Assembly: GCA_030765065.1 (NCBI GenBank)
Contig: CM060975.1
Coordinates: 201,476,007-201,540,006, forward strand
Reading direction: 5' to 3'
Length of the DNA stretch: 64,000 nucleotides
Source of the DNA: Deroplatys truncata
Lineage: Eukaryota; Arthropoda; Insecta; Mantodea; Mantidae
Part shown: in pieces, positions 46,079 through 55,245 of the stretch
Layout of the letters: every line of letters starts with the position of its first letter
How positions within the stretch are numbered: position 1 is the stretch's first letter
Notes under the pieces: generated by a model
The model's input: the letters and a program-made list of their open reading frames with translations, nothing else
What the model was told of the DNA's origin: nothing
Database searches by the model: none
Translations under genes and position numbers: made by a program

Positions 46079-46448
46079 TAACATTCAAGCAAAGCCGTTT
46101 CAATTCAAACTAGTTTATTTAAGCATAGTCAATGTTTAGAATGCCACAAATTCATTATAAAAGATTTCATTGAAATTCAAGTATCATTATAAGCAGCAGT
46201 CAGAACAGAAGCACAGCAGATATTTACTAGAAAAGCTAAATGCCGTGCCCATTCCAGAATGCGTTAAAACAAAGCATTCCCCCAGAGTAATGAATTCTTT
46301 ATACTACAAATAAATTGAAAGGAAACGGAGTAAGGATTTAATAGATCTCTAAATGAAACTAACAATTCTTGCAGCCTAGAAAGCACTTGATATATTCACA
46401 GTCAAATCTGAGAAACGTTAATATATTGCAATTGAAATACATTAAAGA
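46079..46448 (-). repeat. Gypsy 5' LTR, proximal 370 bp
   Basis: Matches 33,957-34,310 of the 3' LTR (for example GAATGCGTTAAAACAAAGCA and CCCCCAGAGTAATGAATTCT on the plus strand). It stops abruptly at 46,448 where LINE sequence starts. The distal 520 bp of this LTR are at 48,443-48,962 in opposite orientation. Confidence 0.85.
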
Positions 46449-47640
46449 TTGTACCTCCAGGATTTATTTCAATCTTTCTTATTATCCTTTCTAACCAATA
46501 TTAAATAATAACGTGGAACAGGACATCTCCGTGTCTTATCCCTGAATTTCTGTTAAACTATTAAGATAGCCTATCCTGAATCTTCATTTTATTTACAGTG
46601 TTGGTAAGTGTCATTTTTGTAAGCCTGATTAATTTATGTGGTATTCCAAATTCTACCATGACTTCTAGGATATATTATCTATTAATTCTCAAATGCTTGC
46701 ATAAAATCCACATAAAGTTGATGCATAGATATTTTGTGTTCATGGAATTTTCCAAGAATCATTCTCAGTGAGAATATATGGTCAATTGTACTCCCATTTT
46801 TATGAAAACCACATTGAATATTCAGCTAAATCATGTTTCACATATGGCTCATATATTCGGCGAATATATTATTGTAAACATTTAACAGAGATATTCCATA
46901 ATAGTTGTTAGATACTAACCTTCTCCCTTTTTTATAGATAGGTACCAGTAAAGCTATATTTCAGCCATTTGGCATAGTCTCTTGATTCCAAATATCCAAT
47001 ATCAAGTTATATATACATTTCCATAACTTTCTACCTCCATTCTTAATCATCTCTCCACTAATCCCATCTTCCCCCAGTGCTCTGTTATTTTTATATGCCT
47101 GATACAGTATTAACCATAGCAGCTGCAGGTGTGTGTATTTGTTGCTCTGGTCCTATATACCTATCCTCTGTTTGTTCATTTATTTCATATTTGCTTAACA
47201 TCTCTCAGAATTGATCGAGCCATATATTCAACACTTCCAGTTTATCTGCTACCAGGCTTCCGTTTTTATCTTTACAAGTATTTGACCTAGGTTGAAATCC
47301 CATTTTATATTTCCTAATACCTTTGAAGAACTTTCTGCTTTCATTCTTCCCAAATTTCTTCTAATACCTTTGAAGATCTTTCTGCTTTCATTCTTCCCAA
47401 ATTTCTCTTCTAATTCATAAAGTGTGTTTTCTTCAAATTCTCTTTTCTTTTCGCTATAGAAGAAAATTTGTCATACGTTTGTTTAAAAGGCAGAAGTGTT
47501 TCATAAAATAAGGCTAATGATTATGATTGCTTTTTAACTTGCTGTATAACTCCATTTTTAGCTCCCGTTATTTTTCATGTCATTTAATGCATCCTTTACA
47601 GTCTTTTTGAATTCCTTTTGTATATATTTTTCTAAATCTT
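46449..47640 (-). pseudogene. LINE, 5' part, inverted away from its 3' part
   Basis: Minus-strand reverse transcriptase remnants: LVPIYKKGRRLVSNNYYGIS, QCGFHKNGSTIDHIFSLRMI, LYVDFMQAFENINR, and RHGDVLFHVII near the end. The sequence stops within IEINPGGTI at 46,449. The continuation, with YLAYADDIVLLAR, is on the plus strand at 48,963. The ~600 bp before the reverse transcriptase encode the linker (EKFGKNESRKIFKGIR-like). This Y-G-I-S-L-L type of LINE is common in arthropods. Confidence 0.75.
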
Positions 47641-47829
47641 GTACTTATATTTGTGTAATTTCAAACTTCCTGCACTTGGTAACATTTCAAAGCAGCTGAT
47701 GGCAAAGTCATGGACATGGTTACATGCAGTCGCTAATAGAAATTGGCTATCTTGGTGTTATATTATTGGCACATTATGGAATGAGCACTTTGGTAATTAT
47801 GTGTATACATCCTTCAATACTTCTTCCTT

Positions 47830-48110
47830 ATACTCCCCATGTTATTGTCTACTACAGTCTTTGGGGCACCTTGTCCCTTCAAGCAATGAGTGGACCCATT
47901 TTACCCCCTTTCTTTCTAATGAAGGTACCTAGCAGGAAGTACTCATTACCTCCAATGGTGATGGAATTAAGGGATCTACAGCATTTACTATGGGAATACT
48001 TCATATGAGCTATTCAGAAGTTAAGGAGACTTAAAATTGCCTAGCCATTGCTGGGAATCGGGCTATGCTCTGTTAGATGAACCACTAAGCTACCTAGTGC
48101 TCCTTCTTCT
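47830..48110 (-). mobile_element. SINE family B, unit-2 copy (inverted)
   Basis: Reverse complement of the 25,862-26,190 sequence with box-A-like TAGCTTAGTGG and box-B-like CCCGATTCCC. Its present orientation is opposite to unit 1 because it lies inside the inverted block. Confidence 0.5.
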
Positions 48111-48174
48111 TAATGCTATCTTTCAGTTCACTATAATGTGCAGCTTATTTGTGCATCACATATTGGTTATTCAT

Positions 48175-48440
48175 TTTTACTTTCTCTACTATGTATAGTA
48201 AGTAGGGAAAGTATTGTATTCTGCCCAAAATCTCAATGCCAAGATTCCACTGAAAGTATATATTTTGAGTACATGTTTTTTTGAATCCAACATTTTTTTA
48301 TAAAATAGTCTATGTGTGTGTGTGTGTCTTGTGAACAGCATAATTCAAAAACCAAAAGTTGGATAAGTACCAAATTTGGTATTTATGTTCAGTATCTTCC
48401 AAAGATGCAACATAAGATTTTCAAGAAAATCCCTCCCCCC
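48175..48440 (-). mobile_element. Family M repeat, copy h, second half (inverted)
   Basis: TTTTTACTTTCTCTACTATG (plus strand) marks its 3' end and it stops in a C run (CCCTCCCCCC) exactly at the LTR start at 48,443. The two halves of copy h together reproduce the M order interrupted at the G-run. Confidence 0.75.
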
Positions 48441-48442
48441 AA

Positions 48443-48962
48443 TGAGCCATTTATGGCTCTTCTTCTAAGAGTAGCTGTTCTAGCAGAGACAGCCGCAGTT
48501 ACTTAATGACTTTCGAATGAATGAACTTTGAAATGACTTTGGCCCCTGCTCGTAACCAGATCGGCAGCCCGAGTAACAAATCAGTAATTGGCTGCACCAG
48601 ATACCATCAGCACTCGCCAGGTTGCGCCCTCTCAAGCAATGTCGACGTCATCATCAGCTGATCTTCCCGGTGCCCCTCGAGCGACACGCTCCGACCAAGA
48701 AGAAAGAGTGTAAGTGACTTAGTTCTTGGCGACGAGTGAAGGACTTCTTGAGCTTTGTTTCTTGGAGCGGCCATCTCCACACTTTTCGGCCTTGTCTAAA
48801 TTATTATATGCATTCTTTCGGCGTAAGTAAAATTTAAATTATTTTTGGTGTGTGAAGCGGCAGTTAAATTTTCTGAAGCTAGTTCATATTAAAATATCAG
48901 CACGTGCTAAATCGTATTAAATTGGCGAACATTGTGTGAGAAGGACAAAACAAAATACTTAA
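48443..48962 (+). repeat. Displaced distal part of the Gypsy 5' LTR
   Basis: Starts TGAGCCATTTATGGCTCTTC. It matches, in inverse, 36,209-35,953 and then 34,564-34,310 of the 3' LTR without the 1.39-kb segment. It ends near CAAAATACTTAA, where LINE sequence resumes. Confidence 0.85.
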
Positions 48963-49760
48963 CCGTACTAGGTAATACTTGGCCTATGCAGATGACATAG
49001 TACTTTTAGCTAGAAACATAAATGCTATGAATGAGACTTTAAGCCAGCTGCAAAAGAAGCTACTTCAGCAGGTCTGGAGATAAATTATAATAAAACTAAA
49101 TACATAGGAAATGTAAAAAATGGAAATGACATAATATTAAATGGAGAAAGATATGGAAAAGTTAATTCATTTAATTACTTAGGATCAATGATGTACTGAA
49201 GGAAATTAGAGAGAGAATAGCGAAAGGTAACTGATGTCTCCATGCTCTCAACAACTTAATGAAGGTTAGATATATTGGCAAGAAGGTAAAAATAAGACTG
49301 TATATATAAGGTGATAATTAAACTTATTGTTACATACGGAAGCGAAACTTGGGTGTTAACAGAGCAAGCAAAAATAATACTTGCAACATGGGAAAGGAAG
49401 ATATTAAGAAAGATCTATGGACCAGTATATGATGATGGAATTGGCATATTAGAACAAATAATGAAATAGCAGAACAATATAAAGATATGGATATAGTGAA
49501 ACACATAAGAACTAGAAGACTTCAATGGCTGGACCATCTGATAACAATGGAGGACACAAGGATTCCTAAAATCACATTAGAAGCAAGACTGGATAATAAG
49601 AGGAGAATTATATGCCCAAAACTGAGATGGATAGAATGATGTGGAAGATGATTTGAGATGAATAGGTATGAGAACATGGAGAAGGAAGGCACGGGATCGA
49701 CTGTAATGGTGGCATATCATTAGGCAGGCCAAGGTCAAACTCTAAGGACTGTAACACTAG
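48963..49760 (+). pseudogene. LINE, 3' part
   Basis: Continues the 46,449-47,640 LINE from catalytic motif C: YLAYADDIVLLARNINAMNE, then INYNKTKYIGNVKNGND, and later ITYGSETWVLTEQ and ILRKIYGP. It ends in an AG-rich stretch (AGAGGAAGAGGAAGATGA) just before the ankyrin pseudogene. Stops and indels throughout. Confidence 0.8.
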
Positions 49761-49789
49761 AGGAAGAGGAAGATGACATATTTTCTTGT

Positions 49790-50817
49790 ATTGATGCTTC
49801 AGGAGAATGTGACAAAGATGCTGTGCAAGTTAGAGTTAAATAGCAGTTAACCTATGTCAGAAATGGAAATGAAGCAGAAGTAAAATCTCTTGTAGCATCA
49901 GGAGCAGATGCGAATGTTGTAGATGATGTAGGAGACACTCCTCTACATTACTCAGCACAATATGGACATATTACTAGATGTGATGTTCTTATCAATAAGG
50001 GGCAAATGTTAATGTTGAAAATAAACAGGGTTCCACACCACTCCACTGGATTTGTTCTAAAGGTAATCTCTCTCTTGTAAAACTCTTTCTTTCTCATGGT
50101 GCTACATTGAAGTTACGTGACTCAAACAAGTGTACTCTACTTCATGCAGCAAAGCTTGGATTTATAGGAATATGTGATCACCTTATCAACAAGGGAGCAA
50201 GTATGGTTGCTGTATATGATAAGGGTATGACATCCCTGCACTGAGCATGTTCTGTTGGATATTTTTCAGTAGTAAAACTGCTCACTTCTCGTGGTGACTC
50301 ATTCGAATTATGCAACTCATACAGTAATACTCCTGGTGAACGTGTAGCAATATGTGAACATGTTATCAACATGGCGGCATATGTTAATAATGGAGATAAC
50401 AAGGATTCCACACCATACATGAAGCTTGTAATGCAGGACATCTTTCTTTAGTAAAGTTGCTCATTGCTTATGGTGCTTCGTTGAGGTGTGTGACTCAAAC
50501 AACTACTTTCCTCTATATCTTGCAGCAACAATTGGTCATGTAGCAGTATGCGAGTATCTTCTGAAAATGGGGGCAAATGTTAATGTTAAAGGTCATTTGC
50601 ATTCCACATCAATATATCGAGCTTCTCTTAAAGGACATTTTCCTATAATAGAGCTACTGACTTCTTGTGGTGCTTCAGTTGACGTAAAAGGCAAGATCAA
50701 ATCCACTCCTTTTCATTATGCAGCCGAACAAGGAATGCAGCAATATGTGAACAGCTTATCAAGAAAGGAGCAAATGTTAATGCTGGAGGTAACATAACTC
50801 CACTCCCCTGCACCTGG
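49790..50817 (+). pseudogene. Ankyrin-repeat pseudogene, paralogue of 27,528-28,580
   Basis: Aligned to unit 1 from the acceptor (ATGCTTCAG|GAGAATGTGAC) onward. Lesions include a 4-bp deletion near 49,818, a TAG at the position of GVKQ, short deletions near 50,000 and 50,130, a TGA replacing a Trp codon near 50,242 and further frameshifts. The longest open piece, 50,486-50,797, still encodes three repeats. The 3' end, repeats 11-12 and the stop codon are missing because of a deletion ending at 50,818. Confidence 0.85.
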
Positions 50818-51263
50818 TATGATGCTTTTATATTTCATTTTAAAAAAAATTAAGTTATTCTATCTCATTTACCTGTTTTATGCCGAATTCCTAAATCTGG
50901 TTCAGGATAAATACTGTAAACAATTATGTCCAAATCATTAATAAAGTTTAAATTGAAAGATACTAGCTGTTGGCTTCTCCTTTTTTATGTCAAAATAATA
51001 AAAGCTGAACGGTTTCTGGCTTCCCTCTAGTAGACATACAGATTCATTATAATTGTGGTATATTTAGAGTAAATAAGCTGAATGGATCATAATGGTGAAT
51101 GAAAATAAGCAGACCATGTTGATGAAAAGGTTCAGAAGTTTTTTCATGTAATACAATTTTTGTATCATTATTTTATAGACAGTTATTCTTTAATGTTGTA
51201 GTGTATACAAGTTCACTTAGCAAATGAATATATGTAACACACTATATTTTGTAGTTCTTCAAA
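50818..51263 (+). other. Unit 2, equivalent to 30,340-30,790
   Basis: Non-coding sequence collinear with unit 1 (ATTAAGTTAT, AATTCCTAAAT(G/C)TGGTTCAGGA, GTACTGTAAACA-like). No gene in either unit. Confidence 0.75.
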
Positions 51264-52325
51264 GAGATGCAGTTGCGGCAGTCACCTCCTGCCCGATGTT
51301 GTGGGTGTTTTTTGATGCCCGTTGCTCGCGGCTTACCTTGCTGCATCCTCCATGTTGGCTCCAGATGTTCGCAGTGTGCTGGTTCTCTGCATTTTTATCC
51401 TCGGCTAGCTGCAGTAATTTTCTTTAAACTATGTGGGAGCATGGACTTATCCTTAGTAAAGGAAGCGTAGATCTCGGGTGGTGGTAAAATGAGAAATAGA
51501 CGTGCTTTGGTTACGAAAAGACGACACTGCAGTCTCTTTTATTTAGCTACTCCTCGTAGTACACAACATTGATATTGCCGCCGTTAAAACACTGTCCACT
51601 GCTGTTGAAACACGGCGCGAATATGATGCGAAGTTTACATATGCTTATATCTCTTTACGCGTAGCGATTCTTATGTGTGTTGCGAAAACTGTCTTCATTC
51701 CCTTTTGGCGCGATATCTCTCAAACATCCTGCAGCATCTCTCCCTGCCTGTAGTTGAGCAAAATGTTCCCTGACCAAATGACAAATGACCCACAAATGAC
51801 CACGAATTTGTTCCTAACAGATCCATTTATAGTCGCAGGCTTCTGGGGCTGCTTCCTTTCCTATTGGTCCATTTTTAGCGCCACTCAACGCGTCTCACTA
51901 TTTCATATAAACTTACAGGGATCTCATTGGACCAAGTTTAACATAACTCGCGGCTTTTCTTAAATTTACCGTTAAGCTTATTGTCTCTCTCAATTGGTCA
52001 CGGCGAATTATCGTATAAAGGAACAAAGACTCTACACCCTCGCTGTAGAGACTTTCTGCCTTCGAAGACACTATTCCTGCGGCTAAGATATTTCGTCGTG
52101 GACAGTATTTTAACATAGCGCTTAAATTATTTACATTAAACAATTCATAACTCCTCTAATATTAGTAACCTAAATACAGACATATCGTTAAATCACCCTT
52201 CTTAAACTATACAAGCAGTAAAAGAAAAAGATATGTACATAGCATGATTTAACATTAATAAAAATTAATTAATTAAATTATCAATAATTACATATCTCGG
52301 GCTCGGCCTAGAGTTGCCGTTTCAG
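51264..52325 (-). mobile_element. 1.06-kb insertion, solo-LTR-like or TIR element
   Basis: Absent from unit 1 (empty site near 30,790). On the minus strand it has a CCAAT motif, TATAAATGG (~51,830) and AATAAAAGAG (~51,540), an LTR-like U3-R-U5 order. But the ends also show a short inverted match (ACGGCAACTC and GCGGCAGTC). The flanks carry CACTG on one side and AACTG on the other. It is GC-richer than its surroundings with no long coding frame. Confidence 0.55.
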
Positions 52326-52735
52326 TGTTTAATTTTATGAATCAGTAGTTTGCAGTATAGCGATAAAACTGCTTCTAAAAAATCCCTGCGTAAACAGAAT
52401 TTGTTGCATGTTCAGGCAGTAAGCAATATTTTACAAGTTATCAATCGTTGTCGGGACCCTGTGCTTATCTGCCATATCCAAGCATTTTCCGATTACCTTC
52501 TGAACAAAAAGGTGCCCCCACCATTGTTTTGTCTCCTACTATGTGACTGTGCCCATGATACTTAACCATGTGACTATGTGATTGCCCCCACTGCTATTTA
52601 ATATCTCTACTGTATTCCTTTCTCATGCAAATAATCCTTTCCTTGCCCCAGTCCTTTAAAATAAGATAAACTGTATTTCTTCCACATGCAAACTATTCTT
52701 TTCCTTTACCTACTAAATCAAAGTTCAATAAATTA

Positions 52736-53945
52736 ATTTTGTATGAATACTGAACTAGTTTAAAATTAGATAATGCAGTAATTGATGGTAAAGACATACA
52801 CAAGAAGAGTCTACAAAATTCCTGGGTATTGAAGTAGATAAAAACTTCAAATTTCACCAATTGTATGTATGTGTAACAAAGTTAATACTGGTCTATATCT
52901 GTTAAGAAATTTATCTAAATATATGAATACTTAAGTGCTGAAATTAGTATACTATGCTATAATATATAGCCATCTAAGCTATGGAATTGAGATATGGGGC
53001 AATATTCATTCATTCATTCATTATCTGTTTACCCTCCTCTTATGTAGGACTTACACCCCCAGGACTTACAAGCGGGTGCCTGGGGTCAGAGGCCCGTCGA
53101 GCAGCAGACACTCATGGATCAGACAGAGCATCCAGGATGGGTGATCAGCCCGATGCCTGGTATGGGATGAAGGAAGTAGATGAAACGAAATGTTGGTGAA
53201 ATGGATGAAAGGAAAGGTGATGATGGAGCAGTTGGTGGAATGAATGGCGGGGGAAACCGGAGAACCCGGAGAAAACCCGCCCAGACGGCGCTTCGTCCAC
53301 CACAAATCCCACATGCAATCCCTGGGATTGAACCCGAGGCGAGCGGTCTAACCACTCGGCCACGGCGCCGCCTATGGGGCAATACTGGAATTAAAAATAT
53401 AATCAGAGTATTAAAACTACAAAAGATGTGCTTAAGAACTATTTTCAAACTTGAAAATAGAACTTCATGTACACCAACTTTTATAAAGGAAAAGTATTAC
53501 TTGTACATTAAAATGAATATAACATTAAAAGTGTAAATAGAAACAACAAATATTATGACTACAATACCAGAGGCTGTGATAGCTTTCATAGAAATATTGT
53601 AAGGAAGGAGTCTGCAGAAAAAGATCCTGTATTAATGAAATTATTTTTATAATAAATTTCCAATTATTTAAGGATATTAAATGAAAATACATTTAAAAAT
53701 CAACTAAAAAGTATGTAATTGAAAAATGCATATACAGAATAAATGAGTTATAGTAATGTCGTATAACCAGAAATTAAATTATTTTATATGTTAAATTATT
53801 GATTTGTAATGTTATTTGTAATTTTGAATAACAAATGTAGAATAAATAATTTTGTATGATTATACTAATATGATGTTAATTAGTTTGTGATCATGCTTGA
53901 AACATATTGTGTCTATAGACAATAAACTATTTATTTATTTATTAT
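52736..53945 (+). pseudogene. LINE C-terminal fragment, CR1/Jockey type, split by a SINE
   Basis: Before the SINE: KFLGIEVDKNFKFHQ and VLKLVYYAIIYSHLSYGIEI ending W-G. After it: GNTGIKNIIRVLKLQKMCLR, FKLENRTSCTP, then YDYNTRGCDSFHRNIVRKES and a tail of ATTT repeats near 53,930. It is a different element from the LINE at 2.6-8.3 kb but of the same general type. 5'-truncated and frame-broken. Confidence 0.75.
53005..53372 (-). mobile_element. SINE family C (Ser/Leu-tRNA-like), perfect 12-bp duplication
   Basis: Minus-strand head GCCGTGGCCGAGTGGTTAGA (box A) and GGTTCAATCCC (box B) resembles Ser/Leu tRNA. The 3' tail is a GAAT repeat (plus strand ATTCATTCATTC at 53,004). TATGGGGCAATA flanks it at 52,993-53,004 and 53,373-53,384. 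It splits the LINE codon series at YG. Confidence 0.9.
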
Positions 53946-53949
53946 TTAT

Positions 53950-54165
53950 TTACTTGTCTCATTCCTTTAAAATATAATAGACTGTATTCCTTTCACATGC
54001 AAACTATCCTTCCCATGTCGCATTACTTTAAAATAAAATAAACTATATTCCTTCCACGTGCAAACTATCTTTCCCATGTCCCGTTGATTTAAAACAAACA
54101 AATTTATTCCTTTCACATGCAAACTTTTCTTTCCTTGACCCTTTCCTTTAAAACAATGGATTGTT
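53950..54165 (+). repeat. Tandem ~60-bp repeats
   Basis: About three and a half units with CTTTAAAATA, AAACT(G/A)TATTCCTT and CAC(A/G)TGCAAACTATC. One to two more units precede the LINE fragment at 52,607-52,735, so the LINE inserted within the array. Confidence 0.75.
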
Positions 54166-54507
54166 TAACAAACGAGAAGTGTCAAACAATATGAACAATG
54201 AGTATATAAACGGGCCCAAATACCGATCCAATCTTTCAGCATCCTGAAGATGGGAGAGATGTACGCTCCCGAAACGTCGATGTCTCCACATCACTTCACC
54301 TGGCTTGAAGCCGAGAACGTCTAGAGCGAATGTGAACAATGATAAATTCATCACATTGTTGCAAATTTAGAGTCCATTTTCTCCCTCCACTATGCCTAAG
54401 GCTCTTATTTCAGTGCTGGGGGAACCATCCTGTATGGAGGGGAATTGGAAAATGCCTGGATATTGTAGGTAAGCAGAGGGTCCTGACAATTTCATTATTT
54501 CCAAGTG

Positions 54508-55245
54508 ATCTTCATCTTGAAATTAACTTAGTACATTAATGTTCAAAACAATAAATTTGTTATTTCTGTAAAGAGATCTGAAAGCATTTTTACACTGAAC
54601 AAATAGTTGGAGGATCATAAGCAGTTGTTGCAGAAGAAACCTTTAACAGCTTTTATTTATTTATTTGTGGACGCTCTTTAACTGCTGTGGTCCTTATCAT
54701 CCCATTCTATATTTGGCGTGAAAGACCGGAAATTTTTACTCAGAGGCATCTTTATCAGGCTTGAAGTTCTTTTACGTGCCGTAAATCTAAGATACGGGAC
54801 CACTGGCTTTACTTACCTTCCAAAGGAACCCATGCTAAGGATTTTTACGCCCAAAATAATCCATCACCCTCCGCCGGTTTTGAACCCGCGACCTAGGGAA
54901 CTAGAGGTTAGAATGGTAACCACTACACCATGGAAGATGGCACCTTAAACAGTGGACATAAATAAACATATGTTGTATTGTTTTGCCATGAAACAATTTG
55001 CTGTTTTAAAAAGCTTTTGATTTATACATGATCCAAACAATTACTTTTGTGCATTTGCCTATAACGTAGCATTTGCAAGTATATAAACATGTTATAATTA
55101 AATCAATGTAAATTCAAAGTGCCAATCATTTTCAATTCCTTGAATCCCTCATGAACCAAACAACAGACTGTGCATCACAATTTCACAGTTGTACTACTCC
55201 TTATTGACACACAACCTATTTTTCTAGGTAATTCCTGTTAATAGC
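54508..55245 (+). other. Unit 2 end, equivalent to 30,925-31,386
   Basis: Non-coding sequence collinear with unit 1 except for the SINE at 54,650-54,942. It ends at AATTCCTGTTAATAGCAA, matching 31,367-31,384. Confidence 0.75.
54650..54942 (-). mobile_element. SINE family A, unit-2-specific insertion
   Basis: Flanked by CCTTTAACAG (54,640-54,649) and CCTTAAACAG (54,943-54,952). Unit 1 has the uninterrupted site (GCCTTTAACTGTGGGCATAA at ~31,080). Box A and box B are recognisable on the minus strand. Confidence 0.85.

Larger units (their letters stand above)
33957..46448 (-). mobile_element. Gypsy-type LTR retrotransposon hosting nested insertions
   Basis: Minus-strand element with 5' LTR (46,079-46,448 plus the displaced part 48,443-48,962), a primer-binding site beginning TGGTAGCAGAGA (46,072-46,061), gag, protease, reverse transcriptase, RNase H, integrase, a polypurine tract GGCAGGGGGAGTTT and a 3' LTR starting TGAGTCAATT at 36,209. 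It inserted into family M copy h. No env-like frame. All frames are broken, so it is inactive; the two LTRs differ by many substitutions, which indicates an old insertion. Confidence 0.85.
52434..54507. mobile_element. 2.1-kb composite insertion in unit 2
   Basis: Interrupts sequence continuous in unit 1 near 30,900-30,925. It consists of a cassette resembling 13,445-13,830 (52,440-52,735), a LINE fragment (52,736-53,945) that contains a SINE, tandem ~60-bp units (53,950-54,165), and a short tail with a CTGAAGA...GAAAC motif (54,244-54,275). Confidence 0.65.
32250..55245 (+). repeat. Segmental duplication, unit 2 (ankyrin pseudogene, heavily invaded)
   Basis: Collinear with unit 1 once insertions are subtracted. 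The gains are the Gypsy complex (33,957-46,448 plus displaced LTR at 48,443-48,962), a 1.06-kb insertion (51,264-52,325), a 2.1-kb composite insertion (52,434-54,507) and a SINE (54,650-54,942). It has also lost the stretch equivalent to 28,580-30,340. A LINE between the second SINE and the ankyrin exon is largely retained here, whereas unit 1 keeps only its first part. Confidence 0.9.
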
